A stretch of 42,615 nucleotides of DNA from Actinomycetota bacterium (lineage in GTDB: Bacteria; Actinomycetota; Thermoleophilia; Gaiellales; Gaiellaceae): NCBI GenBank assembly GCA_003152275.1, contig PLZU01000038.1, forward strand, positions 1 through 42,615, read 5' to 3'. Under the pieces are notes generated by a model. That model did not search any database, was not told the DNA's origin, and saw only the letters and a program-made list of their open reading frames with translations. Positions 8,489 to 15,912 of this stretch are shown piece after piece (the first letter of the stretch is position 1; each line of letters starts with the position of its first letter). A program made the position numbers and the translations under genes.

Positions 8489-9633
8489 AGCTCGTCCAGC
8501 GCGCCGAGCAGGCGGTCGACTTCGGCCGCGGTGTTGTAGTGCACGAGGCCCGCGCGTACCGCGCCGCCGTCGGTGAGGCCCAGCCGCTGCATGACCTCGA
8601 CGGCATAATAGTCGCCATCCCAAACCGCGATGTCGCGCGCGCCGAGATGCTCTGCGACCGCGCGGGGCGAATGCCCGTCTACGGTGAACGCGAACGTCGG
8701 CACCCGGCCCTCCATCGTCGGCAGGCCGAAGAGCGTGCAGCGTTCGGGTAGGCCGTCAAGGAACTGCTGGCCAAGCGCGCGCTCCTGCGTCTGAATCGCC
8801 GGCCAGCCGATCGACTCGATGTACTCGACGGCGGCGACGAAGCCGGCAAGCAGCTCGTGGGCGAGCGTGCCGGTCTCGAAGCGGTGAGTCGCGGGCCGCA
8901 CTTTGTACGTTCGCCACTGCGCGGCGAGCTCGGTGCGGACGGTTGCAAGCCCGAGGTGCGGGCCGAAATACTTGTAGGGCGAGCAGAGGAGGACGTCTGC
9001 CTTCAACTCGTTGACGTCGATCGGTGCGTGCGGCCCGTAGTGCACGGCGTCGATCCACGTGAGTGCGCCGGCGCCGTGTGCGAGCTCGGCGATGCGCCGT
9101 GCGTCGGTGAGCGTTCCGACCGCATTCGAGGCGAGCGTGTAGGCGACGACGCGTGTGCGGTCGGTCAGCTTCCGCTCGAGGTCGTCGTAGTCGAGCGTCG
9201 TGTCGTCTGCGATCTCGACGAAGCCGACCTTCAACCCGAGGTCGTGTGCGAGCTCGAGCCAGGGCGAGACGTTGCCGTCGTGGTCGAGCTTCGTGACGAG
9301 GATCTCGTCGCCCTCCCGCAGTGTGCGGCCCACGGCGCGGGTCAGCGCGAAGTTGAGCGTCGTCATGTTCGCCCCGAAGATGGTCTCGTCGGGGTCGCAG
9401 GCAAGGAATGCAGCTGCGGTGAGCCGCGCTTCCGTGAGCAGCGCGTCCGTGCGCCGGCTCGAGCCGAACGCTCCACCGAGATTCGCATTCGACTCCCGCA
9501 GGTAGCCGGCGATCGCGTCGATCACCGAGTCGGGCACTTGCGTCCCGCCGGAGCCGTCGAAGAACGCGGTCGGCGCGCGCAGTGCCGAGAAACGGGCGCG
9601 TACGGAATCAATATCGAGGGCCACGAGGCTCAC
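8485..9633 (-). CDS. class V aminotransferase, cysteine desulfurase-like
   Basis: This 382-aa PLP enzyme resembles the CsdA/SufS-like group. It begins with a substrate-binding segment (FFDGSGGTQVPDSVIDAIAGYL), has the PLP-contacting region LDHDGNVSPW, the Asp in LTWIDAVHYGPH, and the PLP-binding Lys in CSPYKYFGPHLG. The GSGGTQ and NANLGGAF segments are typical of the subgroup annotated cysteine desulfurase-like or isopenicillin-epimerase-like. The actual amino-acid substrate is unknown. The GTG start (9633) lies 23 bases from the clpS start, with TAGTGT seven bases upstream as a possible -10 box. It is the promoter-proximal gene of the six-gene operon. Confidence 0.92.
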   Translation of the reverse strand: MSLVALDIDSVRARFSALRAPTAFFDGSGGTQVPDSVIDAIAGYLRESNANLGGAFGSSRRTDALLTEARLTAAAFLACDPDETIFGANMTTLNFALTRAVGRTLREGDEILVTKLDHDGNVSPWLELAHDLGLKVGFVEIADDTTLDYDDLERKLTDRTRVVAYTLASNAVGTLTDARRIAELAHGAGALTWIDAVHYGPHAPIDVNELKADVLLCSPYKYFGPHLGLATVRTELAAQWRTYKVRPATHRFETGTLAHELLAGFVAAVEYIESIGWPAIQTQERALGQQFLDGLPERCTLFGLPTMEGRVPTFAFTVDGHSPRAVAEHLGARDIAVWDGDYYAVEVMQRLGLTDGGAVRAGLVHYNTAAEVDRLLGALDEL

Positions 9634-9656
9634 GATTTGGACACTACCCTTCTCCG

Positions 9657-9950
9657 ATGAGCACGCTGACGCCTCCGAAAGAGCGGCTCGACCGCGGCAG
9701 CGGCACCGGCCTCGGGCGCCCCTGGAACGTGATCGTCCTGAACGACAACCACAACACGTTCGAGGGCGTCGCCTTCGCGCTCTCTGCGGTTCTCCCGGGG
9801 GTCTCCTACGACAACGGCATGAGCCTCGCCAATCGCATTCACACGAGCGGCCAGGCGATCGTGTGGTCGGGAGACCAGGAGCAGGCCGAGTTGTACTGGG
9901 AGCAGCTCGGCGGTCACGGGCTGACGCTTGCTCCGCTCGAAACTGGCTAA
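9657..9950 (+). CDS. clpS: ATP-dependent Clp protease adaptor ClpS
   Basis: The 97-aa protein is ClpS. It contains WNVIVLNDNHNTFEGVAFAL (residues 23-42), matching the N-degron pocket motif LxNDxxTxxEFV with Asn29 and Asp30, and later ANRIHTSGQAIVW with His62 that corresponds to the conserved pocket histidine. ClpS binds N-end-rule substrates with bulky N-terminal residues and delivers them to ClpAP/ClpCP. The ATG has TACCCT exactly six bases upstream and no Shine-Dalgarno sequence, suggesting a leaderless mRNA. It is divergent from the aminotransferase and overlaps the OsmC gene at the stop codons. Confidence 0.95.
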   Translation: MSTLTPPKERLDRGSGTGLGRPWNVIVLNDNHNTFEGVAFALSAVLPGVSYDNGMSLANRIHTSGQAIVWSGDQEQAELYWEQLGGHGLTLAPLETG

Positions 9951-10357
9951 CGCGTCGTCCAGCGGTAGGTCGGCTTGACGGTCAGCGACGCGCCGACGAA
10001 GCAGTCGCGCTCCGCTTTCGCGAGCAACTCCGCGAGCTCGTCGTCGCCGGGCTTCGGCGTCAACCGCACCGCGAGCTCGACGTCGCACTCGGTAGCGCTA
10101 TAGCGTCCGTCATCCTCCCGTTTGGTAAAGAGCGCCCGCGCGGAGCCGTGCGAGTCCGACACCTCGATGCGCCTACGCCGGGCGTGGTAGCCGAGGCTCT
10201 TCAGTGAGCAGCGGACGAGCGCGGCGAGCAGCAGGTGCTCAGGCGTCCAGGCCGGATCGAGCGCGAGCGGCGTGCCGTCCTCAGCCCGGAGCGCACCGCC
10301 TTCGTCGAGGTCGATCGCGTAGCGAAACTCCTTCGCTTTCGCGGCCATCCAGGGCAT
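9947..10357 (-). CDS. OsmC family protein
   Basis: The 136-aa protein has the two conserved cysteines of OsmC/Ohr peroxiredoxin-like proteins: Cys50 in LAALVRCSLKSLGYHARR and Cys119 in ERDCFVGASL. Strands such as FRYAIDLDEGG and TECDVELAVRLTPKPG complete the fold. These dimeric proteins reduce organic hydroperoxides using a thiol relay, but several subgroups have other or unknown roles. ATG 10357 and ATG 10348 are both possible starts (MPWMAAKAKEFRY). It converges with clpS, with a four-base overlap of stop codons, and diverges from the 64-aa gene. Confidence 0.9.
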   Translation of the reverse strand: MPWMAAKAKEFRYAIDLDEGGALRAEDGTPLALDPAWTPEHLLLAALVRCSLKSLGYHARRRRIEVSDSHGSARALFTKREDDGRYSATECDVELAVRLTPKPGDDELAELLAKAERDCFVGASLTVKPTYRWTTR

Positions 10358-10390
10358 CTTGCCGTCCGGACCGGTTCGTACGCTGCGACT

Positions 10391-10585
10391 GTGATTCGGC
10401 TCAGGACGCTGACGGAAGCGGAGTGCTACGCCCGCTGCTACCGGGGCTGGGAGCCGACCGTGACGGTCGTGCGCCTCGAGCCCCGCCGGCCCCGCTTCCC
10501 GACCACCGTCTCCGGCGAGGATCTCCGCAGAGATCTCGAAGAGCGGCTCGACGCGCGGCTGGCGGCTGAAGCAGAAGCGGCATAA
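10391..10585 (+). CDS. 64-aa protein of unknown function
   Basis: I do not recognise this small protein. It begins MIRLRTLTEAECYARCYRGW, has two cysteines (ECYARCY), a strand TVTVVRLEPRR, and a charged C-terminal helix (GEDLRRDLEERLDARLAAEAEAA). GTG 10391 was chosen because TACGCT lies exactly six bases upstream, the same leaderless pattern as clpS, and because the longer frame overlaps OsmC. Its TAA overlaps the ATA codon that opens the glycosylase/NUDIX frame, so the two genes are very likely one operon. Confidence 0.55.
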   Translation: MIRLRTLTEAECYARCYRGWEPTVTVVRLEPRRPRFPTTVSGEDLRRDLEERLDARLAAEAEAA

Positions 10586-11517
10586 CGACGGGCACTCCCA
10601 GCGACGTCCCCGACGTCCTCGCGCCGGGGCTTCGGGTCGTCTTCTGCGGCATCAATCCCGGCCGGGTCTCCACGGCTGCGCATGCGCACTTCGCGAATCC
10701 GCGCAACGACTTCTGGCGCCTCTTGCATGCGGCCCGGTTCACGTCCCGCCTGTACGCGCCGAGCGAGCAGCTCGAGCTGCTGAACGAGGGCGTCGGCGTG
10801 ACGAACGCGGCCTATCGAACGACGCCCGGATCCGGGGATCTTCGGCGCTCGGACTTCGTGGGAGCCGCGGAGCGCCTGGAGGCGATGGCGCGCGAGTTGC
10901 GGCCCGGCTGGATCGGCTTCGTCGGCAAAGAGGCGTATCGCGGGGTGTTCGGCGAGCGGCCGGAGCTCGGCGTCCAGGAGCGGACGCTCGGCGACACACA
11001 GCTCTTCGTGCTTCCGTCGAGCTCGCCGGCGAACGCCGCGGTGCCGTGGGGCGAGAGGCTGCACTGGTTCAGGGAGCTCGCCGGCCGCTCATCCGGGCTA
11101 CCGACGCGGGTCGGCGTGCGCGGTCTCCTGGTCGACGACGCCGGCCGGACGCTGCTCTTCCGCTACGGCAACGAGTACGCGATGTGGTGGATCTCGCCGG
11201 GCGGCGGTCAGGAGCCGGGCGAGACCGACGAGCAGACGCTCCGCCGCGAGTTGCGCGAAGAGTGCGGCCTCCCCGACTTCGAGCTCGGCCCGCTGCTCTG
11301 GGAGTCTGAGCGGTGGGGGCTCGACGAGCTCGGGCACGGCGGAACGATCCACCGCTGGTATCTCGTGCGCGTGCCGGCGTTCGACAACGCGCCCGAGCTA
11401 GACCTGCGCGCGGAAGGCTCGCACGAGGAGCGTTGGTTCACGGCCGACGAGCTCGCGGGACTGCCGACGAGGCCCGAAGATCTTGTCGAGCGCCTCAGGA
11501 ACGCCAGCGGTTCGTGA
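10582..11517 (+). CDS. Mug-like uracil-DNA glycosylase fused to NUDIX hydrolase
   Basis: This frame encodes ~311 aa. The N-terminal ~160 residues match G/T mismatch-specific (Mug/TDG) glycosylase: VVFCGINPGR with the catalytic-type Asn25 in GINPG, NPRNDFWRLLHAARF, VGVTNAAYRTTPGSGDL, and the second motif VLPSSSPANAA. The C-terminal part is a NUDIX domain (about 177-300) with a perfect Nudix box GX5EX7REUXEEXGU at 208-230. The natural start is ATA 10582, which overlaps the previous TAA as ATAA where ATGA would be expected; a TTG at 10723 would delete the GINPG motif. The pairing suggests repair and nucleotide-pool cleaning in one chain. It overlaps nadE by 23 bases, convergently. Confidence 0.82.
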   Translation: MTTGTPSDVPDVLAPGLRVVFCGINPGRVSTAAHAHFANPRNDFWRLLHAARFTSRLYAPSEQLELLNEGVGVTNAAYRTTPGSGDLRRSDFVGAAERLEAMARELRPGWIGFVGKEAYRGVFGERPELGVQERTLGDTQLFVLPSSSPANAAVPWGERLHWFRELAGRSSGLPTRVGVRGLLVDDAGRTLLFRYGNEYAMWWISPGGGQEPGETDEQTLRRELREECGLPDFELGPLLWESERWGLDELGHGGTIHRWYLVRVPAFDNAPELDLRAEGSHEERWFTADELAGLPTRPEDLVERLRNASGS

Positions 11518-13210
11518 TCGGCGTGCGACGGTCGCGGCCGAATGCCTTCGGGCGCAGCCGCACCCCGGGTGGTGCCTGCCGGCGCTTGTACTCGGCACGA
11601 TCGACGAGCGCGACGGCGCGCGCGACGACGTCCTTGTCGAAGCCGTCCGATGACAGCTCTTCGAGTGTCCGGTCGTCCTCCACGTACGCCTCGAGCACCC
11701 GGTCGAGCTGCGGATACGGCGGGAGCGAGTCCTCGTCCAGCTGGTCGGCGCGCAACTCGGCGCTTGGCGCTCGATCGATGGTCGACTGCGGGATGAGCTC
11801 GCGGCCCGCCCGCTCGTTCAGGTGCCGCGCAAGCCGGAACACGTCGGTCTTGTAGACGTCCTTCAGCAGCGCGAAGCCGCCGGCCATGTCGCCGTACAGC
11901 GTCGCGTAGCCGACAGACATCTCCGACTTGTTGCCGGTGGCGACGAGCAGCCAGCCGAATTTGTTCGAGAGCGCCATGAGGAGGACTCCACGGGCGCGCG
12001 CCTGCAGATTCTCCTCGGTGAGATCGGGAGCGACATCGGCGAACGACGTTGCAAGCGCGCCGATGAACTGCTCGACGATCGGCTCGATCGCGATCTCGCG
12101 GAAGTCGCAGCCGAGATTCTCGGCGAGCCGCTGGGCATCGCCGCGCGTTCCCTCGGATGAGTAGCGCGACGGCATCGAGACGCAGTGCACGCGGTCGGTG
12201 CCGAGCGCTTCCGCTGCGAGCGTTGCCACGAGCGCCGAGTCGATTCCGCCCGACACGCCGACGACGATCTCCTTGAAGCCGTTCTTGCGCATGTAGTCGG
12301 AAAGCCCGAGCTCGAGGGCGAGGCGCATCTGCTCGAGGTCGTCGAGGAACGGCGTGAGCGGTGGCGTGACCGTGTCCTTCTGCTCGTGCGGGACGCCGAC
12401 GTGAATCGTCTCGACAACGTCAAGCCGGCCGCGGTCCTGCGCGAGCGCGCGACGGCGCGTGTCGGTCAGCCGGCGCGTCACTACAGTGGAGGGGTCGACA
12501 TCGATCAACACGAGCGCCTCCTCGAAGCCGGGCGCGCGTGCGAGAACTGTTCCCTCGTCGTCGATCACGAGCGAATGGCCGTCGAAAATCAACTCGTCCT
12601 GTCCGCCGACCGTGTTGCAGAACGCGACGTACGCAGAGCAGTCACGCGCGCGCGTGCGGAACATCTCCTCGCGTTCGCGGTCGCGCAGCAGGTGGAACGG
12701 CGACGCGGAGATGTTCACGATCAGCTCCGCTCCCGCCAGCGCGAGATCGGTCGCGGGCGGGCCCGGCTGCCACATGTCCTCGCAGATCGTCACGCCGATC
12801 AGCGTGTCGCCGTGCTCGAAGAGGTAGAGGCCATCCCCTGGCGCGAAGTAGCGAAACTCGTCGAAGACGCCGTAGTTCGGCAGGAAGCGCTTCCGCACGA
12901 GCGCCTTCACCTCGCCGCCCGCGCAGACGGCTGCGGCGTTGAAGAGGTCGCGATCGAAGTGCGGCGTGCCGACGACCGCGACGATCGCGTGTGCCGAGCG
13001 AGCGATCTCCTCGAGCGACTCCTTGGCTGCGCGCACGAAGCCGGGACGCAGCAGCAGATCCTCTGGCGGGTACCCGGTGACCGCGAGCTCGGGGAAGAGG
13101 ACAAGGTCCGCTGCGTGTCCCTTAGCCTCCTCGAGCCGGTCGAGGATCATCGCGCGGTTGCCGTCGAGGTCGCCGACGATGGGGTTGATCTGGGCGAGCG
13201 CGATCCGCAT
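11495..13210 (-). CDS. nadE: glutamine-dependent NAD+ synthetase
   Basis: The 571-aa protein joins an N-terminal nitrilase-type glutaminase to an NAD synthetase. The glutaminase triad is Glu41 (FPELAVTGYPPE), Lys107 (VRKRFLPNYGVFDE) and Cys143 (TICEDMWQPG); the PP-loop SGGIDS is at 320-325, followed by EALGTDRVHCVSMPSRYSSEGT. It converts deamido-NAD+, ATP and glutamine to NAD+, the last step of NAD synthesis, in the cytoplasm. ATG 13210 has TAGGAG upstream. It follows the SDR gene by 26 bases. Length fits the actinobacterial type. Confidence 0.97.
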   Translation of the reverse strand: MRIALAQINPIVGDLDGNRAMILDRLEEAKGHAADLVLFPELAVTGYPPEDLLLRPGFVRAAKESLEEIARSAHAIVAVVGTPHFDRDLFNAAAVCAGGEVKALVRKRFLPNYGVFDEFRYFAPGDGLYLFEHGDTLIGVTICEDMWQPGPPATDLALAGAELIVNISASPFHLLRDREREEMFRTRARDCSAYVAFCNTVGGQDELIFDGHSLVIDDEGTVLARAPGFEEALVLIDVDPSTVVTRRLTDTRRRALAQDRGRLDVVETIHVGVPHEQKDTVTPPLTPFLDDLEQMRLALELGLSDYMRKNGFKEIVVGVSGGIDSALVATLAAEALGTDRVHCVSMPSRYSSEGTRGDAQRLAENLGCDFREIAIEPIVEQFIGALATSFADVAPDLTEENLQARARGVLLMALSNKFGWLLVATGNKSEMSVGYATLYGDMAGGFALLKDVYKTDVFRLARHLNERAGRELIPQSTIDRAPSAELRADQLDEDSLPPYPQLDRVLEAYVEDDRTLEELSSDGFDKDVVARAVALVDRAEYKRRQAPPGVRLRPKAFGRDRRTPITNRWRS

Positions 13211-13236
13211 GGCTCGCTCCTATTGTGCCTTGAGCG

Positions 13237-13980
13237 TCAGCGGCGGAGCCGAATGGCGTTGAGATCCTGCGCCAGGATCTCGTCGATGCGGCTGCGCAGG
13301 CTCGCGGGCGGGTCGTGTTCGGCGTGCAGGTAGCGGCCGGTGAGCGCATCGAACTCGCCCGACGCGAGCGCGAGCACGAGGCGCGGCGCGCATTCCGGCG
13401 GCGTCCACGGCGCGTCGTCGGGGAAGCGCTTCGTCATCTCCGTCTTCACGAGCCCCGGGCTGATCGAGAAGACGAAAACCTTGTTCGGGGCGAGGTCGGC
13501 CGCGAGCAGCTCGGAGAAGCGGTGCACGGCGGCTTTGCTCGCTCCATAGGCCGTCGGCTGGTTCGCGCGCGGCGGCAAGTAGGCGGCGCCGCTCGCGATG
13601 TTCACGATGCGCCCGCCGCCGCGCGTGACCATCCGCGGTGCAAATGCGTTGCAGCAGAGATAGAGGCCGCGGACGTTCACCTCGAACGCGCGCCACCACT
13701 CGTCCGGGTTCCCGAGCGGCAGCACGCGTCCGCCGATGCCGGCGTTGCAGACGAGCAGGTCGATGTCGCCGGCCTCGCGCGCCCAACGCTCGACGTCCTC
13801 GGGCTTTGAGACGTCGCCGACCAGTGCGCGCCCGCCGATGTCGTGGGCGACCGACTCGACCTGCTCTTGCGTGCGTCCCGTGACAGTGACGTGCATGCCC
13901 GCGCCTGCGAGCGCGCGCGCGATGCTCTCGCCGATCCCGCGGCCGCCGCCCGTGACGAGCGCGTTACCCGACGACGGCAC
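13237..13980 (-). CDS. SDR family NAD(P)-dependent oxidoreductase
   Basis: The 247-aa protein is a classical SDR: Rossmann motif VTGGGRGIGES near the N-terminus, DVSKPEDVERWA, CNAGIGGRV (NAG motif), IVNIASGAAYLPP with the catalytic Ser, and YGASKAAVHRF with Tyr and Lys. Substrate unknown; alcohol/ketone oxidoreduction is expected. GTG 13980 was chosen: the stop of the acyl-CoA synthetase overlaps it by 17 bases, and the longer frame upstream is shadow. Its position between an acyl-CoA synthetase and nadE suggests an operon, perhaps a fatty or short-chain acid pathway, but this is inference. Confidence 0.93.
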   Translation of the reverse strand: MPSSGNALVTGGGRGIGESIARALAGAGMHVTVTGRTQEQVESVAHDIGGRALVGDVSKPEDVERWAREAGDIDLLVCNAGIGGRVLPLGNPDEWWRAFEVNVRGLYLCCNAFAPRMVTRGGGRIVNIASGAAYLPPRANQPTAYGASKAAVHRFSELLAADLAPNKVFVFSISPGLVKTEMTKRFPDDAPWTPPECAPRLVLALASGEFDALTGRYLHAEHDPPASLRSRIDEILAQDLNAIRLRR

Positions 13981-15841
13981 GGCCGATCTCCTCCAGGCAC
14001 TCCGGGTTCTCGAGCGCGGACAGGTCGCCGGGATCCTTCCCGAGCACGCGGGCGCGAACGGCGCGGCGCACGATCTTCGCCGACCGCGTCTTCGGGAGCG
14101 CTCCGACCCACAGGATCCGTTCCGGCTTGAACGCCTTGCCGAGAGCGCCGGCAACGGCGTTCGCGACGAGCTCGTCGTCCTGATGCTCGCCGGCGGGCAC
14201 GCAGAAGATCCACGCAGCCTCACCTTTCACGGCATGCGGGACGCCGATCGCGGCCGCCTCGGCGACGATGCCGCTCGAGATCGCGGCCGACTCGAGCTCC
14301 GCCGGCCCGATGCGCTTGCCGGCAATGTTCAGCGTGTCGTCGGAGCGGCCGTGGAGATACCAGTAGCCGTCCTCGTCGATCGAGGCCCAGTCGCCGTGCG
14401 TCCACACGCCGGGAAAGCGCTGCCAGTAGGCCTCGAGGTATCGCTCGTCGTCCCCCCAGATCCCGCGCGTCATTCCCGGCCAGGGCCGGCGGCAGACCAG
14501 CTCGCCGACCTGCGTCCGGCGCACCCGCTGGCCTATCTGATCGACGACGTCCATGTCCTGGCCGAGCGCCGGGAAGCCGAGCGCGACCGGCTTGATCGGC
14601 TCCGTGAGCACGGTCGTGAGGAAGCACGCACCCACTTCGGTGCCGCCGCTGATGTTCACGATCGGAACGCGTGCGCTGCCGACGCGCTCGAAGAGCCACA
14701 TGTACGGATCGGGATTCCACGGCTCGCCGGTCGTGCAGAACGTGCGCAGTGACGACAGGTTCGCGCGAGGTTCGCCTTTCGGGATCAGCGCGCGCACGAG
14801 CGTTGGTGAGAGGCCGAGCATCGTCACCTGCTCCGACTCGACGAGCCGCCAGAGACGGTCGTCCGGCCAGTCGGGTGCGCCCTCCGCGAAGACGATGGTC
14901 GCACCGGCAGCGCCGCCGCCGACGACGGTCCACGGTCCCATGATCCAGCCCATGTCGGTGGCGAAGTGAATGCGGTCACCGCGGTTGACGTCGGTCTGGT
15001 ACGCAGCTTCGCGCGCGATCGAGACGAGGAAGCCGCCCTGCACGTGAAGAGCGCCTTTCGGACGGCCGGTCGTGCCCGACGTGTACGCGAGGAGGTACGG
15101 CGCCTCGGAGCCAACCTCGAGCGGCGGCAGCACGCCCGGCTGCCTCGTCACTGCCTCCGGCCACGCGCGGGTTTCGCGGTTCCATTCGATCACGAACTCG
15201 ACCGCAAAGGGCCCGGCGTCGAGCAGCGTCTCGGTCATCTCGACGCGCTTGCCGCGGCGGAGACACCAATCGGCGCAAATGACCACCTTCGCCTGCGAGT
15301 CTTCGAGCCTCGACGCGAGCGCCGGCGCTGCGAAGCCGGAGAAGATCGGCACCTGCACGGCACCGACGTGCGCGCATGCATGCGAGGCGACCGCGACTGC
15401 CGGGCACATCGGCATGTAGAGCGCGACGCGGTCGCCCTCGCGCACTCCGAGCTCGACAAGGTACTCGGCGAGCTGCGTCACCTGGCGCGACATCTCCGCC
15501 CAGGTCAGCGATTCGCGGACCCCGTCCTCGTACAGGCCGACGAGCGCCTCCTCGTCGCTTGCCCACCGGTGGACGCAGACGCGTGCGACGTTCACTCGGC
15601 CGCCGTTGAACCACGTCGACCACTCGGGCCCGCGCGACGAGTCGACGACGGTGTCCCAGCGCTGTGAGAACTCGATGCCGAGGTCGTCGATGAGGACGGG
15701 CCAGAAGCGGTCGGGCTCCTCGATCGAGATTCGGTGTAGCTCCGCGTAGTCGGAAGCGCCGAGCTTGCGCTGGAGCCGCGTCAGGTTCGCCCGCTCGATC
15801 AGCTCCGGCGACGGCTCCCAGATGAATCCAGGTTTGCTCAC
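13964..15841 (-). CDS. AMP-dependent acyl-CoA synthetase (acetyl-CoA synthetase-like)
   Basis: The 625-aa enzyme has the ANL-superfamily motifs: YTSGTTGRPKG at 253-263 (phosphate loop), GGTEVGACF (A5), GRSDDTLNIAGKRIGPAE (A8 hinge), and the C-terminal catalytic Lys589 in KTRSAKIVRR. The N-terminal ~80 residues (WEPSPELIERANLTRL, WFNGGRVNVARVCVHRW) match the acetyl-/acetoacetyl-CoA synthetase group. It activates a carboxylic acid with ATP and CoA. It starts at GTG 15841, 71 bases from the divergent MFS gene, whose operator-like repeats lie between them, so the two may share regulation. Confidence 0.95.
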   Translation of the reverse strand: MSKPGFIWEPSPELIERANLTRLQRKLGASDYAELHRISIEEPDRFWPVLIDDLGIEFSQRWDTVVDSSRGPEWSTWFNGGRVNVARVCVHRWASDEEALVGLYEDGVRESLTWAEMSRQVTQLAEYLVELGVREGDRVALYMPMCPAVAVASHACAHVGAVQVPIFSGFAAPALASRLEDSQAKVVICADWCLRRGKRVEMTETLLDAGPFAVEFVIEWNRETRAWPEAVTRQPGVLPPLEVGSEAPYLLAYTSGTTGRPKGALHVQGGFLVSIAREAAYQTDVNRGDRIHFATDMGWIMGPWTVVGGGAAGATIVFAEGAPDWPDDRLWRLVESEQVTMLGLSPTLVRALIPKGEPRANLSSLRTFCTTGEPWNPDPYMWLFERVGSARVPIVNISGGTEVGACFLTTVLTEPIKPVALGFPALGQDMDVVDQIGQRVRRTQVGELVCRRPWPGMTRGIWGDDERYLEAYWQRFPGVWTHGDWASIDEDGYWYLHGRSDDTLNIAGKRIGPAELESAAISSGIVAEAAAIGVPHAVKGEAAWIFCVPAGEHQDDELVANAVAGALGKAFKPERILWVGALPKTRSAKIVRRAVRARVLGKDPGDLSALENPECLEEIGRAVVG

Positions 15842-15880
15842 GTTTGCGGAACCGTAGTCCGTTCAGCTAACCTAGCGTTT

Positions 15881-15900
15881 ACTAACTTAGTGGGCACTAA
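15881..15900. promoter_or_regulatory. operator-like overlapping palindromes between acyl-CoA synthetase and MFS genes
   Basis: Two overlapping palindromes are visible: ACTAACTTAGT at 15881-15891 (five-base arms, one-base spacer) and TTAGTG-GG-CACTAA at 15887-15900 (six-base arms, two-base spacer). They lie in the 71-base gap between divergent starts at 15841 and 15913. The adjacent TetR gene suggests this is its operator, controlling the exporter and possibly the synthetase; that link is inference. A ribosome binding site AGGAG (15903-15907) follows. Confidence 0.65.
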
Positions 15901-15912
15901 CCAGGAGCACGA

